Of a stretch of DNA of 25,068 nucleotides, positions 1 to 10,577 are shown piece by piece. Position numbers and translations under genes: made by a program. The stretch is from Scleroderma bovista. Taxonomy: Eukaryota > Basidiomycota > Agaricomycetes > Boletales > Sclerodermataceae. The stretch's first letter is position 1. The number at the start of each line of letters is the position of its first letter. The stretch lies in contig JAYMGJ010000501.1 in NCBI GenBank assembly GCA_037178675.1, forward strand, positions 1-25,068, written 5' to 3'. A model generated the notes under the pieces. That model saw only the letters and a list, made by a program, of their open reading frames with translations, ran no database searches and was not told the DNA's origin.

Positions 1-151
1 GAAGCGATGAAGTCTGAGATATTGTGGTGTTGCTGATGGATCAATTCCCCTATTTATCCCAGATCTTCCCCATTGTTCTCCCATCAAACTTCTTGGGCAG
101 TGCATCAATGACTTCTTCTGCTGTGCAAGTGACTTATCCCTTGCTTACTGA

Positions 152-1000
152 TGCTCTCCTGTCATCAGTATTACTCTATCCCTTTCGCATTTTTGGTATA
201 TTACTCAGCTGATGACCCACTCCCTTACCAATCAGTCTTGTCATGCAGCTTACTCATTCCTTTACTCAGCAGCTTATTCATGCTCCCTATGCTTACTCAT
301 TCCTGCTTATCCCTTGCTTACTGATCGCTTACAAACCCCTTACAAAGCTCTTACCAATCCCTTACCAATCCCTGACAAATTCTGCTTATTCCCTTCTCTT
401 TTTGTACTTCAATGCTGTGTCCCCCCATGTATTTAAACCCCTGGGCTCAGCCCAGTGAAAAAAGACCCCAATAGCACAATATTATCCCTCTCTCAGACTC
501 TCTCAATCAGTATCCCCTCAGCTCTTTGAGTCTTGTAGGCTTCAGTGAAGGTCTAAAGACTCTGTTATTCAAGTTTTATTCAATCTATTCAAGTCAAAGT
601 CTTTCTCTAGGCTCAAGTGGAGTCTAGCTTGTCAATCCTTCATCTCCCATCGCCCCTGGACGTAAGGAGCCCCCTTGCCCCTCTGCTGCACCAATCTCTA
701 GGTGTAGTATCGCTACTTCAGTCCCACTCAACTCAATCCCCACTTTGACACTTCCTAGGCTTTAGGAAGAGTCCAGACCACTATCCCCTTCGTCATCTAT
801 TACTCCTGTACCCCAGGAGTATCCTGCATCACTGTCTGCATCACCCTGTTGGTGTAGATCCCCTCTTCCCCTCCTCAGCACATCCTCTCTGGACACCGCG
901 GAGGTAAACCACCACTCGCACAATTTCGTAGTCCTTTGTTGGTGTTGTGTTTGGGTTGTTGTTTCGACCTAAACCCACACTTTGACTCACATCAGCTAGT
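152..1000 (+). mobile_element. LTR-like segment of an LTR retrotransposon (right boundary uncertain)
   Basis: The segment starts with TGTCATCAGTA, the same first 11 bases as the LTR at 14213-14687 read on its minus strand. The first 250 bases carry many CTTAC / CTTACCAATCC words, like a U3 enhancer repeat. A TATA-type box follows at 430-437, and then a CT-rich stretch that resembles R-U5. I cannot find the matching second LTR, a primer-binding site or a pol gene, so this is a solo or truncated LTR. The right edge is a guess somewhere between 900 and 1200. Family assignment (Gypsy or Copia) is not possible from what is visible. Bases 1-151 show nothing I can assign. Confidence 0.45.
430..437 (+). 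promoter_or_regulatory. TATA-type box of the LTR
   Basis: TATTTAAA is followed by CCCCTGGGCTCAG and then a pyrimidine-rich stretch. This is the usual arrangement at a U3/R border. It lies about 280 bases after the proposed LTR start. No transcript evidence is available. Confidence 0.4.
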
Positions 1001-1208
1001 CAATCTCACTGGCCATTAGGCATATTCTGTTTTAGCTGGCTTAAGCCGACCATAAGTTGACTCTTGGTCAACTCACTCCCTAATGCTGCTGGGTGTGGTG
1101 GTCAACCACACCACAACCATGATTTTCTGTTTGATCTAACATTCTCCAACATGTTTGCAGGGATTATGTGATCACCATGACCACTATTAACAATTCTAAC
1201 AGTGACCA

Positions 1209-1391
1209 ATGCTGATGTCGGCCATCCCCATCTCCATCTCAAGTGCAACAACACCAACAACACCAACAACAATGAATGATCTCACCACCTCAACCACAAT
1301 GACCATGAACAGCAGTGATGCCAACTGCTTGGAATTCCTCACCACCAAGTTGACTGCCACCTTCTCAGTAACTCAGTCCCACCACAACTGA
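1209..1391 (+). other. Thr/Met/Ser-rich open frame, possible gag remnant
   Basis: A 60-codon open frame is rich in Thr, Met and Ser (ATTPTTPTTMNDL...). It lies just downstream of the LTR-like segment, where a gag start would be expected, but it carries no capsid or zinc-knuckle motif. An overlapping frame begins MTTINNSNSDQC at 1177 and stops at once. I can call it only a possible, broken gag start. A similarly Thr/Met-rich frame occurs at 14682-14864, and simple CAC/ACC repetition may explain both. Bases 1392-1597 show nothing recognisable. Confidence 0.15.
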
Positions 1392-1597
1392 TGCTGACAA
1401 CAAGAGCCCACAATGATTTGTTCAAGAGTGATGAAATGAGATAGGTATGTACTTGTACAACTGCATAGCGAAAGGATGTACATAGTAGATAGCAATCAGA
1501 TTGTTTTGTGTGTAGTGGTAATAATGCTATCCTTAATAGTTACTTCCCCTTCTCCAGAGTGTCGAGCAATCTCCTCCCACATGCTGGCTTTGTAGCA

Positions 1598-2251
1598 TCA
1601 TATGGCCTGAAGGCTTGGCATGTCCCCTGTGTCAATATGGTGGAAGAGTTCAGCACGGCAGTTGTTGCATTCGATCCTGAGGAAGGCATAAACGACATCA
1701 GAATTACACGAACTGGCACCTGCATGAGAGGATGAAATGTGAGGGACTCTGCCCCACAAGAATGGAGATTTCAGATAGGGAGAAAAGCATGAATTTGAGG
1801 ATGTCTTGTTTTCCTGGCTGCTCCTGAGTACACCATGACCAGGAAGTTGCAATGAGTTAACTTGCAGTGAGTGGACTCCTCTATCCACAATCTCTTTACC
1901 AAGCCATACCCCTTCTGGGGACATGGGTGGGTACTGGGCTTTAACTGAAGCTGATGGTTCATAGTGAGTCATTTGATCAGGGGGAAGTTGATGTATTGCC
2001 CTCCAGAGAATCTTCACCATCTCCTTGTAAGTTGGACATGTCCTCTTGAAATACTCATCATAGCTCATGCCATACATGAGCTGATGCAGCTCCCTGAGGC
2101 AAGTTTTAAGTGGACTAAAGTAAGGGGAGATGACACTGAGGATTTTGTGCTCGAACCTCATTTCAGAGGCAAAGATGGAGAGTCAGTTTTTGGAAATAGA
2201 GGTGTCATCTTGGTCTGGGAAGAGCCACTTGGCAATGAAGGTACTTTGAGG
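1598..2251 (-). pseudogene. FunK1-type protein kinase, 3' (C-terminal) part, cut off by a transposon
   Basis: Read on the minus strand from the transposon edge, the frame runs PQSTFIAKWLFPDQDD, reaches an in-frame TGA (2183-2185), and continues as MRFEHKILSVISPYFSPLK and LRELHQLMYG. From memory of the fungal-type kinase family (FunK1, PF17667), this resembles the helical C-terminal tail after the kinase core. The frame continues directly from the kinase half at 4808-6828 once the transposon and one TA are removed: codon CTA is formed from C + TA. Residues beyond about LWRAIHQLP (near 1980) do not look like the family and may be read-through. The gene is inactive because of the insertion and the stop. 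Confidence in the join is high; the exact 3' end is unknown. Confidence 0.7.
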
Positions 2252-2253
2252 TA

Positions 2254-2276
2254 CAGTTGAGTACAGCAAAATGCAT
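2254..2276 (+). repeat. Left terminal inverted repeat of the pogo-like element
   Basis: The sequence begins CAGTTGAGTACAGC and ends AAAATGCAT. It pairs with 4783-4805 with 21 of 23 matches; the CA at positions 11-12 is TG in the other end. TGCAT words recur just inside both ends (see findings). Confidence 0.9.
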
Positions 2277-2427
2277 ATCAACGGGACCGGTCAAAAGTTT
2301 ATGCATTGTGTCAATTATGCAGAGACGAATGTCACATATTTGTGACATTAGTGTGACATGTAATAACTATATGTGACAAGGATAGTACCCAGTACTAACT
2401 GCGAGAATACAAAGCATGTACCGTATA

Positions 2428-4572
2428 TTACTGAATGAAAAATGCATCAAGGGTAGTCTGTTTGGAAGTAAGGAGTGCCTCCCGTTGTAGGAGAGCTCTG
2501 AATTTGATCAGATCGCGTGATAAGTTGAATGAAAACTGGGCATCACCCCCATAGTACATACGACTGGCTTCAAGCTGCTTGCACAGCTTGATTAGCTTAT
2601 TGCGTGGCAGTGCCGCAGCTTCTGCCAGTGCTTTGTCACTGTCTTTGTCATTGTTCTCACCATTGTCAACTTCATCAGCAATCTCGTCATTTGCAATGGC
2701 CGCCTCCCTGTGCACTTCATCAGCAATGGCCCCAACACTGCCATCCAAAACTGGCTCAGGAAGATCCCTTTCTTCTGGAGGTTTGACAACATTGTCTACA
2801 GATGGAAGTGGGCCATGAATCCGGTTGCGCTCCTTCAGCCAACAGACAGATTCCATCAGTTCTGCTTCAGCTGATGCGAGTTGTCGCGCGGGAATACGGA
2901 TCTTGATTCCAGAGCGAGACTGTGCGGCTGTGTGGTGAGTGGCAACTGCATCAAGTGCAGACTCGTCGTCTTCTGATTCCATGATGGCCTTCAGTACTGG
3001 TTCCCAGTTCGTGTTGACATAGCAATCTCCGAGATGCATTGATAATGCAGTTTCTACGTCTGGGAGTGACATCATTCCCGCGGCATACTGATGGATGAGA
3101 TCCCAGGCGACAGGATCTGCGTGAGTGGGATACAAAGACGACTGTCCCAACTCATTGTCACTACAATGTATTAGAGCATTAGTGACTGTACAATTATGCA
3201 TGTGTTGGTCAATACTTACAGCTGGATTTTACTATGATTCCAGCAATGCTGGATTGTTTTGGCTGATACAGCATCCCAGGCTGCCTTTGCCATTGTCATC
3301 CCTTCGAGTAAGTTGATTTTGTAAATGTCGTGCTCCCCAGCGGCATCCAGATCTATTGCCCAAGAACAAAAATTACAGCAGTAAAGTGCCTTGAAACAAC
3401 GGATTATGCCAGCATCGCAGGGCTGGACAAATGAGGTCATGTTTGGCTCAAAAAATTCAAGAGAAATATTGGATGGCTGATAAGTGATTTTGTGCCCACT
3501 GAAGTTATTGACATAAAGGCATATATTTCGCCGTTCACGCTTCATGCGGAGATTAAGTTTCTTGAGCCATCTAAAGTAAATGACAGATTAGTCACAGCAA
3601 CTTTAGACAGATAAGATAACAACACACTCCTCAAATAAGGATGATGTCATCCATGCCTTTTTGTTGCTCTGGTAATAGAAACCAGATTGCTCCGGTGTTT
3701 GCCTTTTGAAGCATCAAGGTTTTGAAGATTTGCCAATAAAAATTGGCTCAAGCTTTTCGCTCCCATCTGCATTACAAGCAAGTCCAATAGTAATACAGAA
3801 CTTTTCTTTCTTTTTTCCGCTCATCTGGCGTGTTGCCAAGCCACGATCTGGAGGAGCACTGATGTGTTGTTAGCTTATGAAATCAAATGTCAAGACTTGC
3901 TTACTAAGGGAAAAGTGCAGTCTCATCAAAATTGAAGCGATCATGCGGTGCAAATTTTGACAAAATCTTTTGGCATCGCTGATGCTCTGTCTCAACTGCT
4001 TCAAGGTCTACTGAGCCTGCTTCTCCATGACGCCTAACCTCCTGAATGTTGTAAGTCTTGCAAAATGAGTGTAGCCACCCTTCCCCTGTTAGTCTTTCCT
4101 TTTCAGGAACCTGAAACTCAGCTTCAAATCTGCTGCATTTCTCTCGTAACATAGGGCCTGTAACAATTTCTCCTTTATTTTCCATATGTAGAAACCATAA
4201 GTACAGTGCACGTTCAACATCTGGCCTTACAACATTGTGAGGTTTTTTCGATGAGAGAGCAGTGGGGTTGTCATTGACACGTGCTTCCATTTTTGGACAG
4301 TCCCGTAATTTCCGCGATAGGGTAGACTGGGTGAAAACAAGTGCCCCAGTTGGAAGGGAGCCAAAGTGCTGGACAATATCAGCCTGAGGGACATCAGGGT
4401 GTGAGTCCACATAGGAATAGACAATAAGCCAGTCAGAGAGAGTAAGATTTTGACGAGAAGATGCTTTTGGGAGCTGCGCTGATGTGTGAGGCATGTCCCC
4501 TTTCTTCCGTTGCTTTGGAGGTGGGGGGTTTGTGGGGGGGTCACAGGGTTTCCTTTTCAGGATTTCCGGCAT
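2428..4572 (-). pseudogene. pogo-like transposase (CENP-B HTH + DDE_1), decayed
   Basis: Start MPEILKRKP at 4572. A basic Pro-rich N terminus is followed by a helix-turn-helix (LTLSDWLIVYSYVDSHPDVP) and a second CENP-B-type DNA-binding region ending SFCKTYNIQEVRRHGEAGS. The first catalytic Asp is in FNFDETALF. An intron (GTAAGC..CAG, just below 3904) joins to APPDRGLATRQMSGKKKEKF. An in-frame TGA (3714-3716) breaks IGKSSKP*CFK, where relatives have Arg. After a second intron the frame continues MKRERRNICLYVNNFSGH, where the family has VDNFSGH: the second catalytic Asp is Asn (3507-3509). The third is in QPCDAGIIRCFKALY. A third intron (about 3163-3219) leads to an acidic tail ending KQTTLDAFFIQ. 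It would cut and paste its own element. The stop and the Asp-to-Asn change make it inactive as read. Confidence 0.85.
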
Positions 4573-4782
4573 AGTGGAGTAAAGTTGATCCCTTCATTGC
4601 AACTGCGGGACATTTATACTAGGAAAAAGACAATGTGCTTAGCTATTCAAGCTCACTAATAATGCATAACTTGGTCACAATGGCATGCATTTTTCATTAT
4701 GCACAGGTGAGCCATTGTAAGGGGGCCCCAACTCGGGCCAAACAAATTTTGATGCATTACCCATTTTATGCATTCTGCTCTG

Positions 4783-4805
4783 ATGCATTTTGCCATACTC
4801 AACTG
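4783..4805 (-). repeat. Right terminal inverted repeat of the pogo-like element
   Basis: On the minus strand it reads CAGTTGAGTATGGC...ATGCAT, the partner of 2254-2276. It is followed by TA at 4806-4807. ATGCAT words are repeated at about 4662-4790. Confidence 0.9.
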
Positions 4806-4807
4806 TA

Positions 4808-6828
4808 GAGTGTCATCGCGCAGGGGAGAATTGGACTGTGAGACAGACCTTGGACTATGGGGCTCCCAGTACCACACACATATAGCAACTAGGACCAGGA
4901 GAATTGACTCCAGGTTGTGGTAAATTTGGTGGGGAACACAACCTTCAATGCTCAATAATAACTCTGAAGCGATGAAGGGTTGAGTGCCCTAGATCAATAA
5001 CATGAGCTGGCAAGGTGAGGGCATGGGTTAATGGAGACTCACCGTTATGCCCAGGCCAGAATCCTCTGATTCAAGAAGCCATGTTATGTAGGTAAGAGCT
5101 CTATCATTTAAAACTCCATTTCCGGCAACAAGGAAGTTAGCACTATATGTATCTGGAGCAGGGACATCTATTGATCTGTTGATGCTGGATGAAACTGTGG
5201 GACAAAGTAGCCACGTGACTTCAATCACATTGTTTGTAGCCTCGATGACTGGCGTATCAACTTTGCTGTTGTCCAAAAGTGGGTCAACAGCTGCAAATCC
5301 CCAATCAAACAACAATCCACAGTAATCATCCCCACAAGTTGGGTCCGAAGGAAATGTCGAATGACTTTGGGGCACCATACCAATGTTCATTGGGGAGGTG
5401 TCACAATGAAGTATACGGAACCAGCTTTTGACCCTTTTACCATCAGGGGTGGTATCATAGCTGCTTGAGGCCTGCTGATGAGCTGAAGAACAAGGGTGAA
5501 TACAGGCACCATTGCTTCAGAATGGACATACTTGTTAACACATTGATGATAACACCCAGAAGCTTGTGAGCACTCCTGAAGCAAGTGATTGGCATTCCCC
5601 AGGGTTTGGAGAGCATGCAGACAGGGGTACATGGCGCAAAACCCTCCATGCATGCCATGGACTCTCTTGGCAAGTCCTTGTCAGCTTCCTTGGAGAGTTG
5701 GATATTTCCATCTGGAACATTGGCCTCCTTGGCACAAAAACCTAAATGACCCCAAAGATATGTTGTCCCATCAGGCTGCTCTCTGTCACATGGCTGCAAA
5801 ATGGAGTCTTCATAGATAAGGACTGGAGCCCCCTGGACCCCTTTGCCAGCAAGTAAAGAGAGTATTATTCCTTCAGTGACAGCACTTGAGTCATCAACCC
5901 AGGTGGTCTTGATGACTACAGGATCCCTGTCCTTGAGACCAATTTCTGGCCAAATGTTGGCTAGATCGGATTGTGGTCCAACCTCAGCCAGCCAGATTAC
6001 CATCCCATGACTGTGGATTTGGACAGATATGAAGGGTGTGAATTTGATATGAAGCTGAAGATGATGGAACATGAGATTATGGGTTGGGCCAGCCCACACA
6101 GAGGGGTTGTAACCAAGATGAGGGGCAGTGCAGAGGAAACCCAGGACAAAGCGTGCAAAGGTGTCAGGCTCGTTATGGATGTTAAATGGACTGCAGACTA
6201 TAGAACCCCCGTGGTCGAAGAGGACAATAGTTAGTTCTTCCCAATGGAGCAAGGAGGTGACCACGAAGCAGTGCATGTCCTGACTGCTGAATATCAAACG
6301 AGCATGCTGGGTGCACTGGAAGATTTCAGACTTTGTCATAGTACTACTCTTGACTTCAAGAATTGTCAGTATAGACCTGAAGTCTACTAGATTGGCCACA
6401 TCCAAGCAGACTATGTCTGGCTTGTTTTGGGAATCTGTGCCAGGCATACTGGAGTTCTTGTTCTGTGTGGTCCAGTAGTGGGTGACAGGAAAACTTGTAA
6501 AGTGTTTGAATTTTGTGGTGAAACTGAGAAGGAAAGCCATAATGAGAGCCTCTTGATCAGGCCAAGTTAGGACTGGACAACTGAGCCATGTTTTCAAGTT
6601 TGGGGCCAAGTGATTTCTGGAGCAGCAAAATTCCAGGAAGGCCTTCATTGTGTATGGCACTTGAGAGTCCTTTGCAGTCTCACGGAAGATGACTTCATCA
6701 GGGAAGAGTCTTGGGAGTAAAAAGTGTGGGTCAGTGGTGGTCATTAGGGGAAGAGTATTCTTCAAGGTATGCTGCAAAGAGTCCTTCGACTTCATGGTCA
6801 TATCAGTCTTTAGCTGGTATGGGATCAT
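4808..6828 (-). pseudogene. FunK1-type fungal protein kinase, 5' (N-terminal and catalytic) part, cut off by a transposon
   Basis: The frame is open from MIPYQLKTD (6828) through KPDIVCLD...ILTILEVKSS, FVLGFLCTAPHLGYNPSV and VVIKTTWVDDSS, the order of the fungal-type kinase domain (FunK1, PF17667). From about 5560 the frame shifts or an intron is needed. It resumes with GKRVKSWFRILHCDTSPMNI, where the HRD catalytic motif is HCD (5400-5408), then YCGLLFDWGFAAV, the DFG-like metal site. An intron (4989-5042, GTGAGT..CTAG) joins ...GLGIT to GTQPFIASELLLSIEG and YHNLESILLVLVAICVWYWE. The gene is then interrupted at the TA at 4806 and continues at 2251. Such kinases are multicopy in Agaricomycetes; substrates are unknown. 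It is inactive because of the insertion and probably also the HCD change. Confidence 0.75.
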
Positions 6829-8422
6829 AAGTCTGATAGGCTGGTGTAAATAGCACTGGACTTACTCTTGTGAATGGATGATTGCTGTAGTTTGTGGCCT
6901 GTGACACATATAAGTCAGACATCCAATGCCCAGAAATCAACTATAATCAAGGCGTCACCAGAAACTTCATTGAATTATTGAGGGGGTATCAAGGCTGGAG
7001 GTTTGATATCAGTTGAATGACAGGCAAGTTCCATCTATAGCTCGCTTCTGAGCTGAACTCCCCTTCAGAATCTCTCTGATCACTTTCTTTTTGCATACAG
7101 CACTTGGCATTAGACAATCCATACATATCCCAAACTTATTCACTGCATGGACCATATTGCTCAACCCCACCAGTACTTGGAGATCCATATTCTGCACAGT
7201 AATGTCCTCAATAGTTGGGAGTTGGGACCTCCCTACACAGTGCACCTGAACCATCACCATTGTCTGAGCCACTGTCAGCAGCTGCCAACCCATCCTGTCC
7301 CTCAGTGATCCTTCAACTTGAATGCACCCCGTACCCTTCAACATTCCTGCCTGAACTCACATTTGGCCTTGAAGACAGAAAGGTCCTTGGTAGTTGGAGC
7401 CTCTGATGGTATAGCCAGTAAGCCCATTTATAATATGCTCCTTGGCTGAAGTTCACTGGTTGTTTCATCATTATATTTCTTGCAACAGATGTGCATATTC
7501 ACAAGGTCTTGCAACACCTGTTGTGCCAGCTGTTGCATCTATCTGTCAACAGTATAGTATTCCCACCAGGACATCCTCATGGTACATGAGACGCCCAGCC
7601 CAGAACTGTATGAGGTGGTGGTTAAACCATACAGAGGCATTCCCACCCTCGACTAGCATACACAGTGGTACGTTGCGATGCTTGACACTCAATCTTTTCC
7701 CACATCACACATAGGGTCCGAGTAACAACATACCTCAGATGACACATCATCTGAAACAATTCTACATCCCCCTCATACTTGTGTAGGATGGCAGTGAGGG
7801 GTCTGGGGCAGGGCACTTTTCCACGAATGAAGTTTACTGTGAGTCTTTTCTCATCCTTCCTGATATGAAATGGGACCTTTCCAGTGCACCACTTTGTACC
7901 TATCCAGTCAATGCAGGACTTGTGGGGTGGGCATTGTACCCCTGCTGAAAACTAGCAGAGATCTCTGGGTGATTCATGATTGCCAAGCATGCACTCATCT
8001 CCTCCAGTCTGGAAGTCAGCACCTGCCTTGAGGATGTGGGCTTCATGTACAGTCAATCACTAACCATGTCTTGTGCTATACTTTGTACTGTACAAACATA
8101 GAAAATAAAACAGAGTTCTGATGATATTGTCCTTATACAGCCCTCCACTTCCAGTCCTCGAGTGATCCAACATGCAGATACTGCAACCTGCTAGCATACT
8201 TGTGTAGGACAGTGGCAAGGAGTCTTGGGCAGGGTGCTTTTCTGCAAATGAAGTCTACTGTTCCTTAGCTGACCTTGGTCTGTCCCAGAGAATGGAACGG
8301 ACCACTTACATTCGTGGTGCATTGTACATTTCATTATTCTCATTGTCAACTTGGGCAACCAAGATCACTCATGTTTCCTTCTTCGTGAAAACCAGTGACA
8401 TTGTTGCAGAGAAGAGGATGGT
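6829..8422. other. No intact gene; unassigned minus-strand coding-like fragments
   Basis: A minus-strand open frame at 7009-7344 (111 codons, MLKGTGCIQVEGSL...) and another at 7622-7816 (MPCPRPLTAILHKYEGDVE...) resemble no family I know. The segment 7774-7840 is repeated with divergence at 8195-8261. Their minus-strand translations run VNFIRGKVPCPRPLTAILHK and VDFICRKAPCPRLLATVLHK, which suggests an old duplication of a coding segment. Stops interrupt every long reading. I assign no function. Confidence 0.3.
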
Positions 8423-9307
8423 TCAAAGCTGATCATAATCTGGTTTCTGGGTGAACAAGAGACCGCGAGCATATGAAAAGAAGTCAAAGAGCTCCATTGG
8501 CACCTTGGGAGGACATCCAGTTCCTAGTGACTCTTTCAAAAACTGAATGGGTGAACCTGTTAAATGATGTTGACGACCCTGACTCAACCACAGCAATGAC
8601 CCACTGTAGAGGAACATGAGGGTGTACACCAGCACTTTGAGATCATCCCTCCAGCTCAATTCCCCCCCAAGATGACTGTTGATGGATGTAAAGGCTGGCA
8701 TACCAAGAAGTCGAGGGTATTCATTCATAATATGGATACATGATGATGGATGGCGGTACTGCTTCGTGATGCCAAAGTCGATGAGAAAAGTAGTATCCTT
8801 GGATTCTGCAGTGCCCATGAGAATATTCTGGGGTTTGATATCACAATGAATGAGGTTATGGGAATGGATCTACTCAAGCCAAGATATCTACAGTGGGTCA
8901 GACAGATTCGGGTGAGAGAGAATGTGCATTACTGACTATTTGCAGTCCCAACTCAGCAACATGGCCAAGTCCAAACATGCCATCAGGAGATGCTTGGAGT
9001 AATTTGTCTAAGGATGGACCGAGGTGCTCAAGGACCATGGCTCAATAAGATCCCTCTCTGCCGAACCAGAGAGGTTGAGGCACTCCTTTACCACCAGAAA
9101 GTTGATTAAGAGCTTTGTATTCGTGTTCTAGGTGACAATGCTTTCCAACTTGATTGCAACAACCCACTTGGTGATGATGTCTCAAGCCCAATACACTGTG
9201 GCTGACCAAGTGCTCATTATTCACCTGACCCTGGTCACTCAGTTCAGCATCTACTCACCATATGATCCTTTCCCTAATTCTTCTTCCAGGGCATATTGAC
9301 CATCAAC
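8423..9307 (-). pseudogene. Casein kinase 1 (CK1)-like protein kinase pseudogene
   Basis: The order of motifs is CK1-like: VDGQYALEEELGKGSYG (Gly loop, about 9260-9307); an intron 9196-9258; VVAIKLES (the catalytic Lys strand); HEYKALNQLSGGKGVPQPLW; AMVLEHLGPSLDKLL; IHSHNLIHCDIKPQNILMG; FLIDFGITKQYR; SINSHLGGELSWRDDLKVL; and KPDYDQL. These match, from memory, the CK1 signatures LIDFGLAK, SINTHLG and the KPDY end. Breaks are TGA at 9182-9184, a frameshift near 9140 (VAIKLESIV to HLEHEYK), TGA at 9042-9044, TAG before IHSHN, and TGA at 8423-8425 inside DQL*TILF. The catalytic HRD is HCD (8840-8848). The open frame continues upstream to 9562 but that part is not CK1-like. The gene is dead. It is closer to the expanded divergent CK1 group of mushrooms than to the conserved Hrr25/Yck types. 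Confidence 0.8.
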
Positions 9308-9562
9308 ATGAACTACGTCTACTATTTTCAACTCCTTTGATTGGACCTTTTGAACCTTGAGGTTCTGTGTCAGTCTGTCAGTAAGTAAACTGTACATGTG
9401 GAATAAGTGCCTTGTACTCACAACAGCTATGTTGTGACCAGCGTCTTGTTGACATGGTCCTACCCACACTCTTTCCCTTGGATTGGTTATGAGCTTTGAC
9501 AGAGTTCCAACCTTGACTTTCAATGTTTGAATGATGCAGAAGGTGAGTTCAATGACTCCCAA

Positions 9563-10560
9563 CTTGAAAATGCAACTAAAAAAGTGCTGTGTGACTGAGG
9601 GGCAAGTTGACTGGCTAGGCTTCTGTTCTTATTTGCCAGAAGCTTTGAAAAGGCCAGCTTTCATTACAATAATCACCCTGTATGACCCCACGTTTTGACA
9701 GCCCTTCAAAGGCATTAGCTCAACTCCATCCACAATGGTTCTCACAAGTTCAATGTCATCTATCCCTGGGGGGCAGTGCTCTGTCACTCAAAGTCCCAGG
9801 CTGGTCAGCCTGATGGATATGCCAAAGTGATTGCCACCCTACATCAAGTATGTGCCATATGGGTGTTATTTCCTGTCTAATGTGAAGCTTACTCTTTGTC
9901 CAGAATTACTCAAGGATGATGCCCTCTCAATCATCTCACTTTGCCAGATGCAGATGCTGCAATGTCGATCAAGGTGAGGAGTGTCAAAAGCTTTGATTGC
10001 TGACACTTATTCCAACAGCTATTGAATGGAGATATCTCACAACCGTTCAAACTTTGAATCACTCTTATCTCATTGAGGAATCACAAGCCCTTTGTTCAGG
10101 GAAACCAAAGTAAGGATCTCGTAATATATCATTGTATTGAGTCCAGCCCAGTCACCAGTGTCCAATCACAACAGGTTAACCCACAGGGACTTCATGCGTT
10201 TCTCATGGCCACTCCACAATGATGACATTTTGATGAGCTCCTATGTGATTTCCAGTGGGCAATCACCTTTCATCACAAGTCATCATCATCCTCAAGCATT
10301 CATTCCCAGGGCCCATGCCATGTAATAGTATTTTTTGGCTCATGAGGTACATTAGGTATGCATCAGTGCACACCTTGATCCAATCATATCATTCAAATCT
10401 TATTGTCAACCTTTTTTTGCGTTTCCTCACAAGTCACTATCATTGATGGATGGGTATCTGTCCCTGTGCAACATTTCTGGGATGAGAGGCAAACTTTGAT
10501 TCATGACTTACAAGGTACATGGGGTGTGTGTAAGTGCGTAAGTGCTGCAGGCGGTGTTCA
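9563..10560. other. Intergenic stretch without a recognisable gene
   Basis: On the minus strand, about 9640-9770 reads PGIDDIELVRTIVDGVEL... without stops and joins, after a stop, the open frame that leads into the CK1 pseudogene. I do not recognise it. The remainder (9790-10560) holds only short frames. No terminal repeats for the downstream hAT element could be fixed here. Confidence 0.3.
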
Positions 10561-10570
10561 CTGTTGACAC

Positions 10571-10577
10571 TATAAAG
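10571..10577 (+). promoter_or_regulatory. TATA box of the hAT transposase gene
   Basis: TATAAAG lies 50 bases upstream of the first ATG (10627). A pyrimidine-rich stretch (CCCCCTTCC, CATCATCCCTC) between them is typical of fungal start regions. This is a sequence-based inference only. Confidence 0.5.

Larger units (their letters stand above)
2254..4805 (-). mobile_element. pogo/Fot1-like DNA transposon (Tc1-mariner superfamily), 2552 bp, full length with TIRs
   Basis: The ends are CAGTTGAGTA..., flanked on both sides by TA (2252-2253 and 4806-4807), which is the target duplication of Tc1/mariner/pogo elements. The 23-bp terminal inverted repeats differ at two adjacent positions. It carries one transposase gene on the minus strand with a CENP-B-like DNA-binding region and a DDE_1 domain. 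The element sits inside a kinase gene, and the kinase frame reads through when it is excised in silico. The transposase has a nonsense codon and a changed catalytic residue, so this copy is probably not autonomous. Confidence 0.9.

Noticed and set aside
2579..2818. Plus-strand Ser/Leu-rich frame resembling a signal or repeat protein
   Set aside because: It is antisense to the acidic Ala/Asp/Glu-rich tail of the pogo transposase.
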